Origin: Calothrix sp. PCC 7716
Lineage (GTDB): Bacteria > Cyanobacteriota > Cyanobacteriia > Cyanobacteriales > Nostocaceae
NCBI RefSeq assembly: GCF_019977735.1
Contig: NZ_AP025018.1
Coordinates: forward strand, 9,738,580 to 9,802,579
Direction of reading: 5' to 3'
Length of the DNA: 64,000 nucleotides
The notes below the pieces were generated by a model. That model saw only the letters and a program-made list of their open reading frames with translations. It had not been told where the DNA came from and ran no database searches. Position numbers and translations under genes: made by a program. Below, one piece after another: positions 1-9,183 of the stretch (its first letter is position 1; each line of letters starts with the position of its first letter).

Positions 1-2
1 AG

Positions 3-491
3 CAATTCAATTTTAGTGATAATGAGTCTTCGGGACCAAAGCGTGCAGCATTATCAGAGAAATTAGTCACAACCGATGTTGAGAAGCAAGGACTGAGAGC
101 GCAAATTCTAGGACTTAATCAGCAAATAGGTCAATTAGAGTACAGATTAAAAGTTTTATCGCAGCGTCAGTCTAAGTTAGAAGATTTGAAACGTGATGTA
201 CAGATTGCTGAAGCTGTGTTCTCATCTACTATTGCCCGCTTAGACATGGCAAAATCTAGTGTGTCTTCTGCTTATCCGCAAATTCAATTATTGTCCCATC
301 CAAGTTTACCTGAATCTGGAACTGGAGCAAATCGGAATTTGATATTACTCGGCGCCGGATTTGGTTCAATATTACTAAGCAGTGGTTTAGCTAGACTTTT
401 ACAGAACAAAGTACCAAAAACAGATTATTTACTTACAGATAATATTTTGAACGGTAAAAAGACAAAAATTTATGAAACCTCTGAACATTGA
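3..491 (+). CDS. Polysaccharide chain-length/co-polymerase protein (Wzz/GumC type), C-terminal part
   Basis: The frame is open from the window edge, so the start lies upstream; 162 codons are visible. The first ~75 residues are charged and Gln/Leu-rich, consistent with the periplasmic coiled coil of polysaccharide co-polymerases. They are followed by a PQIQLLSHPSLPES-type Pro-rich stretch and one C-terminal membrane segment (ILLGAGFGSILLSSGLARLL). That order is typical of the end of GumC/Wzz proteins, which set chain length in the inner membrane. There is no Walker kinase domain after the membrane segment, so this is not a fused BY-kinase. It overlaps the polymerase gene by 20 bp, so the two are probably translationally coupled. 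Function is inferred from topology and context. Confidence 0.7.
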   Translation, partial: QFNFSDNESSGPKRAALSEKLVTTDVEKQGLRAQILGLNQQIGQLEYRLKVLSQRQSKLEDLKRDVQIAEAVFSSTIARLDMAKSSVSSAYPQIQLLSHPSLPESGTGANRNLILLGAGFGSILLSSGLARLLQNKVPKTDYLLTDNILNGKKTKIYETSEH

Positions 492-1728
492 AGAATCTTT
501 AATTTGGTATTTTATACTGTTTACCTATGTTATCTATGCTTTGGGTCTGTTATTTCCTGCTACTGCGTTACTTGCTTGGGTTTTATTTTTCTTAGTGATT
601 AGAAGAAGTAAGTCTATATGTGTATCTTGGCGCCTGTGGATGTGGTGCATATGTATGGTGGTGATTTTATTTGCTACATATATGGGTATTGATGACTTTA
701 AACTTGGTGCAAACGCTCAACTTCGAGGAACACTAGGTTGGTTGACTACTTCTGCTGTGTTTGCACTGTTTGTTTTAAGTGGGTGTTTAAATATTAGACC
801 ACAGTTAATTTATCGTGCTGTGTGTATATTGTGTTTGCAAAGCTTAGTTGCTATACCCATTACGTTTATTGCTTATCAGTTGAATTTACCAGATATTCTT
901 TACTCTTCTCCGGTTGAAAGATTTATTCAGAATGGACCAATATTTTACCAAGTGGGTTTTTATGCAATTGATTATGATACTCAAAGTCTACGTTTATTTC
1001 TGTTTGCACCTTGGTGTCCTGCTTTGGGGTTAATTGGCAATATCTACTTTTTTTTGGCATTAGAAGAGAAAAATAGATTTTGGCGGTATATTGGAATAAT
1101 TGGTGCCGTTGCCATGAGTATTGTATCAGTTTCACGTTCTGCGTTTGTAGCGTTGCCAATTGTTTTGGTATTAACTTGGTTATTACGAAACTTATTTAAA
1201 CCGAAAATACAGGTGATTAGTGGTTTAGTTTGTTTTTTATCAGGTATATTTAGCACAAACTTGTTAGAACTATTTAAAAATACATCTGAAGAATTTAGTT
1301 CATCACGAGCTAGTTCTTCGAGAGTTCGTTCTGCACTCGTAAGAATTGCCTTAGACCGTTGGAAAGAAGCGAAAATATGGGGTCACGGTACACAAGACCC
1401 AGGTCCCAAAGTCGTTGCAAATTTACCAATAGGTTCACATCATACTTGGGCAGGATTATTATTTGCAAAAGGTGCTATCGGATTTTTAGCTTTTATGCTA
1501 CCGTTTGTAATTAGTTTTTTTGATTTGGCTTTAAAGTCTTATACAAGTAAAGTCGCTAAAGTTAGTTTGAGTGTTTTACTAATTTTATTAATATTTTCTT
1601 TTGGGGAACAAGTTGATATATTAGGTTATCTTTGTTTTCCAGGATTAATATTAATTGGTATGGGATTACAAGAAAAACCAAGTTATTTATTTGATTTTTT
1701 CAATAATTTAAATAATGCTAATATCTAA
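472..1728 (+). CDS. O-antigen ligase/polymerase-like membrane protein (Wzy type)
   Basis: This 418-residue protein is almost entirely hydrophobic, with about ten predicted membrane helices. It has a hydrophilic loop near residues 275-325 (EEFSSSRASSSRVRSALVRI) followed by WGHGTQDPGP and HHTWAGLLFAKGAIGFLAF. That pattern (VSRSA motif, large periplasmic loop, then a His/Trp-containing HHTW segment) is characteristic of the O-antigen ligase/Wzy superfamily, which polymerises lipid-linked repeat units or transfers them at the periplasmic face. It overlaps both the co-polymerase upstream (20 bp) and the flippase fragment downstream (14 bp), indicating one operon. Sequence alone does not separate polymerase from ligase; the EPS context favours polymerase. 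Confidence 0.75.
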   Translation: MKPLNIEESLIWYFILFTYVIYALGLLFPATALLAWVLFFLVIRRSKSICVSWRLWMWCICMVVILFATYMGIDDFKLGANAQLRGTLGWLTTSAVFALFVLSGCLNIRPQLIYRAVCILCLQSLVAIPITFIAYQLNLPDILYSSPVERFIQNGPIFYQVGFYAIDYDTQSLRLFLFAPWCPALGLIGNIYFFLALEEKNRFWRYIGIIGAVAMSIVSVSRSAFVALPIVLVLTWLLRNLFKPKIQVISGLVCFLSGIFSTNLLELFKNTSEEFSSSRASSSRVRSALVRIALDRWKEAKIWGHGTQDPGPKVVANLPIGSHHTWAGLLFAKGAIGFLAFMLPFVISFFDLALKSYTSKVAKVSLSVLLILLIFSFGEQVDILGYLCFPGLILIGMGLQEKPSYLFDFFNNLNNANI

Positions 1729-1923
1729 AGTACGACAGAAAATTTTCAATAAAATATCATATCAATTATCAAATCAGTTTATTCGTAACATTGGCTGGCT
1801 TGGTGGCGCCGAATTAGTAAATCGTGTGTTTCGTTTAGGTACTACAGTAGTATTAGCACGTACTCTTAGCCCTCAAGATTATGGGTTAGCTGCTATAGTT
1901 TTAACTACTCAGGATATTACTAA
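1715..1923 (+). pseudogene. Polysaccharide flippase (Wzx/MATE-like), 5' fragment cut by an insertion element
   Basis: These are the first ~70 codons of a lipid-linked oligosaccharide flippase: an amphipathic N-terminus, the first membrane helix (FIRNIGWLGGAELVNRVFRL) and the family motif VLARTLSPQDYGLAA. The frame breaks at QDITN, where a 3368-bp element begins, and stops at 1952-1954 inside the element. The rest of the gene resumes at 5299. Joining 1715-1923 to 5299-6370 gives 1281 bp, a clean 426-residue frame reading QDITNVFTLNSG across the joint, so no other damage is evident. The wild-type protein would move the repeat unit across the inner membrane for the neighbouring polymerase. Confidence 0.88.
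1917..1923. repeat. Target-site duplication, left copy (TTACTAA)
   Basis: TTACTAA directly abuts the left inverted repeat of the IS1634-like element. The identical 7 bases follow the right inverted repeat at 5292-5298. Only one copy is needed to rebuild the flippase codons for I-T-N. Confidence 0.9.
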
Positions 1924-1954
1924 CCCATATTCCGCACTTCAAAATATAGCATAA

Positions 1955-3388
1955 AATACTACATATTTACTTAGAGTAAGTGCGTCACTAAAAATACCTT
2001 GTATTTCCTAAGTAAATTAATATCTTGTGTCTAACGGGAAAAGTCGTAAAAACAAAATGAAGAGTGTACAAGTATACCAATAATTAAAAATGGCTCTTAA
2101 TTAATTCAGTAATTATTTTAACTATAGTTGAAGTATTATTACTTAAAAATTGACATATGATTCTTTGAATGGCGCCAAAAATTGCTTAACTTAATTTCAA
2201 TTTTCTGATAAGGAGCCTAAACGCTTTGGTAGAAATGCTCTTCCGGAGAAGCACGTTTGTACATCTAACTGTAAATAGCCATCGATAGTTAGTTACAATC
2301 TCAAATACAAATACTGTAAACAAAACAAGATTTTCCTTAAAACTCATAACAAATATTTTTTAAAATCTTACTAAAATCTAAACCAATAATACTAAAAAAG
2401 TTTTGAATTTTAGCGGAAGTTGTAGCTGTGAGCTACAACGACGATACGGCGCCTGTAATAAAGTAAATGAATCATAATATTATAATTTAATTTTGACTAT
2501 AAAAGGAATGTGTAAAAAATGTAAAAAAGCGCAAAAAAGTACATATATCAGAATTATTCATAACAGCGCAGCGTGATGGGGGAGGGCTGCCGCCCGTCCC
2601 CCAAACCCCCTCCGGGTACCTATTTTTGAATGACTTGGCTTCACTGTCGTTCAGCCAGTCAATTCAAAAACAGGTTAAACAATTATAAAAAACAGGCTTA
2701 TTAAAGCGATGAGTGAACTTTTATATCATAATTTATTAAAATCTAAAAATAGATGAATTATCATGTTGTACTAGGCCTAAAAATATTAATGATAATTCAT
2801 GATAATTCATGATAATTATTTATAAAAATTTTGCCTGTCGTTATAACATTTTTAGTGATATTGTCTACATAAAAAATCAAAATTTTACTTTAAATAAATT
2901 TCCAAATTTTTAATATGCTACCATCAAAGAAAACTACGTTAACGTTCACAACTCATAAAACAAGTTCACATTCTACTCGTTTGAAGTATAACGTGTGCAT
3001 ATGAAAGAATCAAAATTAGATGCACTCAACCACCAATAAGTGCGCGGTATTTTTACAAAAACTAGATAGGGAGAGCCGGATAAGTTGAAAATTAAATCTA
3101 TATTGCCCAAACTTATTGAGTATTTTATTTTACTACGTATTAATTTTAAATTTGCTTATACGCAGTTACTGTTTTGACATTAAATTTGATAGGCAAAATA
3201 TGAATAAGCAGACCGGAGCAAAATAAATCTATATTACGAAGTAATTATTAGGTTGCTCGCGCTTATCAGTACTTGATTTTAAACTTTTTGCTCCCACCAG
3301 AACGTACATTATTTTAGTGTGCCGACCAACCGCGCGGTAGCACTCGTGAGACAATTAAAAAAACTCAAAAATATTTTAGAGGTAAAAA
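1955..3388. other. Long gene-free left half of the IS1634-like element
   Basis: About 1.43 kb between the left end and the transposase start holds no convincing reading frame on either strand. Visible structure includes a perfect palindrome TTGTAGCT-GTG-AGCTACAA near 2418-2436, a G/C-rich patch at 2576-2617 (GGGGGAGGGCTGCCGCCCG), an imperfect inverted repeat near 2623-2668, and three tandem copies of ATGATAATTC at 2789-2816. Two GGCGCC sites occur here (2171, 2449) although the transposase gene has none, so part of this DNA may be older host sequence carried as a passenger. It could also encode a structured RNA; nothing in the sequence proves that. Confidence 0.55.
2789..2816. repeat. Short tandem repeat (ATGATAATTC, about 3 copies)
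   Basis: Two perfect head-to-tail 10-bp units followed by an 8-bp partial unit lie inside the non-coding half of the IS1634-like element. Confidence 0.8.
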
Positions 3389-5059
3389 ATGTCTCCAACA
3401 TCAGAAGCAAAAATTAAGAATATTGACCATCTAGGAATCGTAGCTGGGCTAATTGATGAAATAGGAATAGTTGAAACAATTAATTCCAAATTAGGAATAG
3501 ACTCTCGTGAGAAGATTGCAGCGGGAATAATGGTTAAAGCTATTTTAATCAATGGATTAGGGTTTGTATCAAGACCTTTATATTTATTCGAGCAGTTTTT
3601 TGATGATAAAGCAATTGAGATATTATTGGGCGAAGATGTAGAAAGCGATTATCTTAACGACGATAAAATTGGAAGAGTCATGGATAATTTATATAAATAC
3701 GGATTGAATAATCTGTTTATAGAAATTGTCTTATCAGTAATTAAAAAATTTAAAATAGATACAAAGTATTCACATTTAGATGCAACATCATTTCATTTGC
3801 ATGGAGAGTATAAAAGCGAAATTAATCAAGAAGAGCAAGAAGAAATTACTAAAGAAAGACCAATATTTATAACCAAAGGATATTCTCGTGACCACAGACC
3901 AGATTTAAAACAATGTGTTTTAGATTTGATAACGAGTAGTGATGGAGATATACCATTATTAATGAGAGCAGGAGATGGTAATGAAGCAGATAAAGCGGTA
4001 TTTGGTAAAATTTTAGCAGAGTTTAAAAAACAAATAGTTTTTGACAGTATCATGGTTTGTGACAGTGCATTGTATACGCAAGAAAACCTTAAGTTGATTG
4101 AGCATTTAAAATGGATTAGCAGAGTACCGATGACGATAAAAAAAGCGCAAGAATTAGTTCAGTCTGTAAATACGGAGGAGATGGAAGAGATAAAGAAAAT
4201 AGAAGATATAGAAGAGATGGATACAGAAGAAAGGGAGAAAAGAGAAAAGATATATCGAGATTTAGAAGGCTACAAATGGAAAGAAGAAATAGTTAATTAT
4301 GGTGCTGTTCAGCAAATTTGGCTAATAGTAGAAAGTCAAAAAAGAAAAAATAGCGATTTAGAAAAGCTAGAGAAAAAGATAAAAAAAGAAAAAGTTAAAG
4401 TTGAAAAGTTGCTGAAAGAGTTGAAAAAAGAAGATTTTGAAACTCCAGAGCAAGCGCGGTATAAATTAAAAGGGGTCAACAAAAAGTTGAAATTCTTTGA
4501 AATTAAAGAAGTTAAACTTATTGAAAGTAAGTCAAAAGATAATAAAACTATTTATAAAATTGAAGGAGTGGGTCAGGAAAAATTAACAGAGATAGAAATA
4601 CGGAAAAAAGAAGCTGGAAGATTTATTTTAGCTACTAATCTAGTTGAGGACGGCGAAAAATTAAAACCATCAGAAATTATTACAACTTATAAAAATCAAC
4701 AGTCTTGCGAGAGAGGATTTAGATTTCTAAAAGACCCTCTATTTTTTGCCGATAGTTTTTTTGTTGAAAATCCTGAAAGAATCGAGACGATGCTATTTTT
4801 AATGTCTTTATGTTTGCTGGTCTATAACCTTGGTCAAAGGGAACTGAGAAATAGCTTAAAAAGAATTAAAATCGGAATCAAGAATCAATTAGGAAAGCTA
4901 ACTTTATCTCCGACATTAAGATGGGTATTTCAATGTTTTCAAGGAATTCATCTTTTAACTTTAAATAGTGTTAATCAAATTGTTAATTTAACAACAGAAC
5001 GTCAGTTTATTTTGAGTTGTCTACCATCATCTTGCCAAAAATATTATTTGCTTTCTTAA
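3389..5059 (+). CDS. IS1634-family DDE transposase
   Basis: This 556-residue protein begins with the conserved N-terminal block of IS1634 transposases (IKNIDHLGIVAGLIDEIGIV, then LNDDKIGRVMD). The catalytic DDE core is visible as D in SHLDATSFHLHGEY (about residue 130), D in MVCDSALY (about 226), and E in the Y-R-E-K-like signature QQSCERGFRFLKDPL (about 440). Between the second D and the E lies a long charged, Glu/Lys-rich coiled-coil insertion (about residues 258-400). A strong ribosome site (agaggt) precedes the ATG by a few bases. The gene looks intact, so the element may still be mobile. Confidence 0.92.
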   Translation: MSPTSEAKIKNIDHLGIVAGLIDEIGIVETINSKLGIDSREKIAAGIMVKAILINGLGFVSRPLYLFEQFFDDKAIEILLGEDVESDYLNDDKIGRVMDNLYKYGLNNLFIEIVLSVIKKFKIDTKYSHLDATSFHLHGEYKSEINQEEQEEITKERPIFITKGYSRDHRPDLKQCVLDLITSSDGDIPLLMRAGDGNEADKAVFGKILAEFKKQIVFDSIMVCDSALYTQENLKLIEHLKWISRVPMTIKKAQELVQSVNTEEMEEIKKIEDIEEMDTEEREKREKIYRDLEGYKWKEEIVNYGAVQQIWLIVESQKRKNSDLEKLEKKIKKEKVKVEKLLKELKKEDFETPEQARYKLKGVNKKLKFFEIKEVKLIESKSKDNKTIYKIEGVGQEKLTEIEIRKKEAGRFILATNLVEDGEKLKPSEIITTYKNQQSCERGFRFLKDPLFFADSFFVENPERIETMLFLMSLCLLVYNLGQRELRNSLKRIKIGIKNQLGKLTLSPTLRWVFQCFQGIHLLTLNSVNQIVNLTTERQFILSCLPSSCQKYYLLS

Positions 5060-5291
5060 GTTTAACAAGGTTTTGAAAGTGAATAAAAATTTATCAACAT
5101 TCAAAGGAACAGTAATTGCTCCTCAAATTTTTAATGCTTATAAAATCTATTTTATGAGCCAAATCTTTTACATTTGATTATTTATTTTTAAAAGTATATT
5201 CGTTCAGCACTCTATTTCTTCGTCATCATGAATTTTTGCTTTTTCCTTGGTTGTAATCTTTTGTACTTCAAATTGAAGTGCGGAATGTGGG

Positions 5292-5298
5292 TTACTAA
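5292..5298. repeat. Target-site duplication, right copy (TTACTAA)
   Basis: Second copy of the 7-bp duplication flanking the IS1634-like element. It is immediately followed by the flippase codons for V-F-T-L. Confidence 0.9.
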
Positions 5299-6370
5299 TG
5301 TATTCACGCTTAATTCTGGAATTGGAAACAAAATTATTCATGCTGATGAAAAAGATGTTGAAACTTTAGCAAATACAGCATATTGGTTAAATTGGATTAT
5401 TTGCTCTGCATTATTTACACTTCAATGTATTGCAGCATATCCAATTGCATTCTTTTACAACGAGCAAAAACTGATTTTACCAATATGTACAGTTGCTCTA
5501 ATTTATTTAATGATTCCCATTTTTTCTACTCAAAATGCTTTTAATAATAGAGAAAATAAACTCAAGGTGACAGCTATATGTAATGCTCTACAGTCAATAA
5601 CCGCGAATATTGCCGCGATCTCATTTGCTTTATTTGGTTTTGGAATGTGGTCACTTGTACTACCCGCAGTTTTAACGACTCCTATTTGGATTGTAGTTAA
5701 TTATAAGTACCAACCCTGGCGCCCAAGTGGAGAGTATTCTTTGCATCGTTGGCAAGAAATTGTTAAGTATGGTAAAGATATTCTTGGTTCAGAGATACTC
5801 GATAAAGTTAGAGCCAACTTAGATTACTTTTTAATTGGACGTTTTTTGGGGGTTGAAGCGTTAGGGTTATATTTCTTTGCTTTTAACGCTGGTTTAGGAA
5901 TTAGTCTAAATGTTATTAATGCAATGGTTTGGCCTTTGTTCCCGCATCTCTGCGCGGCAAGACAAGATTCTGTGCAATTCAAAAATAGATACTTTGGCAG
6001 TCTTAGAACAATTGCACTGGTAATTGTACCACTGGTATTGCTACAGTCGAGTTTGGCGCCGTTTTATGTACCAATTGTTTTTAGTTCCAAATGGGTAGCG
6101 GCAATACCTATATTAGTAATTATTTGTCTTTCGGCAATACCACGTCCGTTCGCGGCTGCTGCTGCAATGTTACTCCAAGCAGTTGATAAAGGTTGGATAA
6201 ATCTCTGTTGGAGTATGACTTTTACTCTGGTATTTGCAATTAGCTTACTCATTGGTATGCAGTGGGGAAGTATTGGTGTAGCAACCGCAGTATTAATGAC
6301 TCATGCAGGCGCCATGCCGATATTTTCGATTTGGGCGACTAGATACGTATTAGCTAAGGAGCGTGTATGA
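5292..6370 (+). pseudogene. Polysaccharide flippase (Wzx/MATE-like), 3' fragment
   Basis: This is the C-terminal ~358 codons of the interrupted flippase, in frame from the right target duplication to the stop at 6368-6370. It carries the remaining hydrophobic helices of a polysaccharide-biosynthesis export protein, including VRANLDYFLIGRFLGVEALGLYFFAFN, which is typical of the family. A chance start inside the element (5228) would give a 380-residue product lacking the first helix; whether that is translated or functional is doubtful. The stop overlaps the next glycosyltransferase start (ATGA), so the original genes were translationally coupled, and the insertion may reduce expression of everything downstream. 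Confidence 0.87.
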
Positions 6371-7284
6371 TTCCAACGGTAACTGTTGTAATGCCCGCTT
6401 ATAACTCATCAGAGTATTTACGCGAAAGTATTGAATCTGTTTTAGCTCAGACATTTAAAAATTTTGAACTACTAGTAATTGATGATGGGTCTATAGATAA
6501 CACTCCTCAAATAGTGCGTTCTTATATCAAGCGAGATAGTCGAGTCAAGCTGATATCACAAACTAATCAAGGTGTATCTGCTACTCGTAACCGAGGAATT
6601 AGTTTATCCAAGTCAGAATATATTGCCTTTATAGACGCTGATGACACATGGTTTCCAGAAAAGCTTAACAGTCATATTGAAAGCTTTAAGCGAGATAAAA
6701 ATCTTGGTGTAAGTTTTGCAAGAGTGACATTGTTAAACACCAAAGGTAAGTTAGCAGGAATTGCTACAGCACGCTTGACTAAATTAAAACCTCAACACTT
6801 TTTATATGAAAATCCCACAATTACAGTGTCTAATCTTGTGGTGAAGCGAGAAGTATTTGAAAGTATTGGGAATTTTGACACGAGTATGAATTATGCAGAA
6901 GATTTAGATTTTTTACTACGAGTCATTACGAGTAACAAATGGAAAATAGAAGGTTTCAACAAAATTTTAATGGCATACCGCACAACCACATCAGGTTTAT
7001 CTTCAAATTTATATCATATGGAAGAAGGATGGGAAATATTAGCTGCTAAGGCAAACTCATATGCACCAGATTTAATTAATAAACATTATTGGTATGCGCG
7101 TAGTATTCATTTACGCTATTTAGCCCGTAGAGCTTTACGTTTACGTCTCCCTTCTAAAGTTAGTGTTGATTTTATGACACGCGGTTTAATGTCTAATTGG
7201 CAAATTATATTTCGAGAACCACGTCGAACTATTTTGACCATGTTAGCTGTTTATGGAAAAGATTTAATTAAGTTAAAAATTTAA
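6367..7284 (+). CDS. Family 2 glycosyltransferase (EPS repeat-unit assembly)
   Basis: This 305-residue GT-A fold transferase has an N-terminal VVMPAYNSSEYLRESIESVL motif, nucleotide-sugar binding IDDGSIDNT (about residue 39), and the metal-binding DXD equivalent FIDADDTWF (about 90). The C-terminal third shares the LRYLARRALRL and WQIIFREPRRT blocks with the transferase at 10154, marking them as paralogs. The start is fixed by the AAGGAG ribosome site at 6356-6361 and the ATGA overlap with the flippase. It should transfer a sugar from an activated donor to the lipid-linked repeat unit on the cytoplasmic side. The donor and acceptor cannot be told from sequence. Confidence 0.88.
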   Translation: MIPTVTVVMPAYNSSEYLRESIESVLAQTFKNFELLVIDDGSIDNTPQIVRSYIKRDSRVKLISQTNQGVSATRNRGISLSKSEYIAFIDADDTWFPEKLNSHIESFKRDKNLGVSFARVTLLNTKGKLAGIATARLTKLKPQHFLYENPTITVSNLVVKREVFESIGNFDTSMNYAEDLDFLLRVITSNKWKIEGFNKILMAYRTTTSGLSSNLYHMEEGWEILAAKANSYAPDLINKHYWYARSIHLRYLARRALRLRLPSKVSVDFMTRGLMSNWQIIFREPRRTILTMLAVYGKDLIKLKI

Positions 7285-7286
7285 CC

Positions 7287-8216
7287 ATGAAAATTTGTTA
7301 CCTCATCCAAACTCATAAAAACATCCAACAAATATATAGACTAGTCAAAGTCATCAAAACTTCTAGTCCCCAATCATACATTTACATAATTCATAGCCCT
7401 ACAAAATTCAAACTCACTCAGGAACAATTTTCAGAATTCAGCAACATTCAAATAACTAACATTGCAACCCAATTAGGAGACTTTTCATTAACTCAAGGCT
7501 ACTTTGACTGTATAGAATTTTTAATCAAACATAATATTGACTTTGACTGGTTAATCAATCTTTCAGGTCAAGACTATCCAACTCAACCGCTATTCAAAAT
7601 TGAAAAATTTCTACAAAACACGAGTTACGATGCTTTCGCTGAATATTTCGACGCACTTTCACTACAAAACCCTTGGCAGATAGGACTTGGGCGCCAGCGT
7701 TACTTCTATCACTATTGGCGTGCATCTCAAGAATTGACTAATTGGCAAAAAATATTAATTAAGCCAATTAAAAATTTAGTCAATGCATCACCATTCAAAG
7801 TTAAAATTGAAACCTCTTACGCTCTCGCTATTGGTAAAGAACTCAAACATACACCGTTTCACCAGAAATACATTTGTTATGGTGGCTCATACTTTGTGAC
7901 TTTATCAAAGAAATGTGTGATGTATTTGTATGAAGTGTTTAGTACGAACAAGTATTTAATTCAACATTATCAACAAGCGAGTCAAGCAGAAGAATCATTG
8001 ATTCAAACAATTTTAGTAAACAGTGATTTATTCCGGATATCAAATACTAATCATCGTTATATTGATTTTAAGGGCAGTAAGTATGGACACCCACGCATAC
8101 TCACAATTCAAGATTACGATTCGCTATTAAACAAAGAAATTCATTTTGCCCGCAAGTTTGATATTCATCAAGATACTAAAATTTTAGACTTACTCGACAA
8201 ATTAATATGCCGATAG
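7287..8216 (+). CDS. Branch-type beta-1,6-N-acetylglucosaminyltransferase-like protein (GT14)
   Basis: This 309-residue protein opens with MKICYLIQTHKN and contains LGDFSLTQGYFDCIEFLI and FDWLINLSGQDYPTQPL. Those are hallmark segments of the core-2/I-branching (Branch) family, and the Ser-Gly-Gln-Asp-Tyr-Pro motif is especially diagnostic. Members transfer a sugar, often GlcNAc or xylose, to a glycan and are common in bacterial polysaccharide clusters. It starts 2 bp after the previous stop and overlaps the next gene by 10 bp, so it is co-translated with them. It probably adds a branch or one residue of the EPS unit; the exact sugar is unknown. Confidence 0.85.
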   Translation: MKICYLIQTHKNIQQIYRLVKVIKTSSPQSYIYIIHSPTKFKLTQEQFSEFSNIQITNIATQLGDFSLTQGYFDCIEFLIKHNIDFDWLINLSGQDYPTQPLFKIEKFLQNTSYDAFAEYFDALSLQNPWQIGLGRQRYFYHYWRASQELTNWQKILIKPIKNLVNASPFKVKIETSYALAIGKELKHTPFHQKYICYGGSYFVTLSKKCVMYLYEVFSTNKYLIQHYQQASQAEESLIQTILVNSDLFRISNTNHRYIDFKGSKYGHPRILTIQDYDSLLNKEIHFARKFDIHQDTKILDLLDKLICR

Positions 8217-9118
8217 TATCAGTCATCGTGCCTGCATATAATTGTGAATCAACAATTATTGAAACAATCGTCTCAATTCAAAACCAAACTCTATTTGATA
8301 TAGAAATAATTGTCATAAATGATGGTTCTACCGATAGCACCCTAGACCGTTTAATGACTATTCAAGATAAACGCTTAAAAATCTTGAACTACGAAAACTC
8401 TGGATTACCAACTGCGCGAAACCGTGGAATAGCTCACGCTACTAGTCCATATATATCATTTATTGATGCAGATGACTTATGGGCGCCAGATAAATTAGAG
8501 TTACAAGTAGCTGCACTAAAAAGTCATCCCAACGCAGGAGTCGCGTATAGTTGGACTATCTGCATGGATAACGAAGGCAAAAACTTTTATCCTGGAGTTC
8601 AAGCAAGTTACCAAGGAAATGTCTTTTCTAACTTACTTGTCTGTAACTTCATTGCAAGCGGTTCTAATGTACTGCTAACTCGACAAGTAATCGATGCAGT
8701 AGGTGAATTTGACAGTACATTAAAATCGTGCGAAGACTGGGACTACTGGTTAAGAGTTGCACGTTCTTGGGAATTTGTAGTAGTCCCAAAACCTCAAATT
8801 ATCTACCGCTTATCGAGTGGCGCCATGTCTAGCAAAATAGACGTAATGGAAAAATACCAATTACTAGTCCTCGAAAAAGCATTCACAGAGGCGCCTTCTG
8901 AATACCAACACCTCAAAAAACAAGGACAGTCATATATATATCAATTTTTGACACACCTCTGTTTAACTCGTGCCAAAAATAAAGGCGCCGTTACAGCAAC
9001 AAAAAACCTATGGAAATCAATAAATCTTTATCCAAAAACTTTATTAACTCTAAAAACACAAAAACTAATCATTAAATTATTAATCGCACAAACTAGAAAC
9101 CGGGTTTCTGTTCGATAA
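8207..9118 (+). CDS. Family 2 glycosyltransferase
   Basis: This 303-residue GT2 enzyme has SVIVPAYNCESTIIETIVSI, VINDGSTDST and FIDADDLWAPDKLELQ. The middle region (VAYSWTICMDNEGKNFYPG, SCEDWDYWLRVARSWEF) closely matches the following gene at 9184, so the pair arose by duplication. The ED(W) motif around residue 181 fits the proposed catalytic-base region of GT2 enzymes. The last codons (T-R-N-R-V-S-V-R) are written by a copy of the AGAAACCGGGTTTCT intergenic repeat, so an inserted repeat appears to have supplied the C-terminus and stop. A cytoplasmic EPS-assembly role is inferred from context. Confidence 0.88.
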   Translation: MPIVSVIVPAYNCESTIIETIVSIQNQTLFDIEIIVINDGSTDSTLDRLMTIQDKRLKILNYENSGLPTARNRGIAHATSPYISFIDADDLWAPDKLELQVAALKSHPNAGVAYSWTICMDNEGKNFYPGVQASYQGNVFSNLLVCNFIASGSNVLLTRQVIDAVGEFDSTLKSCEDWDYWLRVARSWEFVVVPKPQIIYRLSSGAMSSKIDVMEKYQLLVLEKAFTEAPSEYQHLKKQGQSYIYQFLTHLCLTRAKNKGAVTATKNLWKSINLYPKTLLTLKTQKLIIKLLIAQTRNRVSVR

Positions 9119-9160
9119 CTTGTAATAAAAATGAAAATTTTGCATAGAAACCCAGTTTCT
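9095..9160. repeat. REPIN-like doublet: two AGAAACCSGGTTTCT palindromes
   Basis: Two 15-bp near-palindromes lie at 9095-9109 (AGAAACCGGGTTTCT) and 9146-9160 (AGAAACCCAGTTTCT), 51 bp apart start to start. The first is inside the 3' end of the 8207 glycosyltransferase. The same doublet occurs at 27187, 46821 and 47288 in this window. Confidence 0.85.
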
Positions 9161-9183
9161 TTATACCTTGTAACATTAAAAAT

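Larger units (their letters stand above)
1924..5291 (+). mobile_element. IS1634-like insertion element, 3368 bp, inserted in the flippase gene
   Basis: Both ends are readable. The left terminal inverted repeat is CCCATATTCCGCACTTCAA (1924-1942) and the right is TTGAAGTGCGGAATGTGGG (5273-5291); 18 of 19 bases match. A 7-bp target duplication TTACTAA lies outside at 1917-1923 and 5292-5298. Excision of the element plus one repeat copy restores the flippase frame, which fixes the boundaries. The element carries a single transposase gene in its 3' half and about 1.45 kb of DNA without a gene in its 5' half, so it is much longer than a one-gene element needs to be. The transposase gene and its right flank have no GGCGCC, unlike surrounding DNA, which suggests recent arrival. 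Confidence 0.9.

Noticed and set aside
2990-3360. Possible group II intron fragment (GTGCGCGGTA and GAGCCGGATAAG words)
   Set aside because: The two short words resemble intron motifs, but no domain V hairpin, maturase or consistent pairing could be found. Too weak to call.
5228-5291. Start at 5228 giving a 380-residue flippase
   Set aside because: The first ~21 codons lie inside the insertion element's right end, and the element boundary and target duplication show the true gene begins at 1715.
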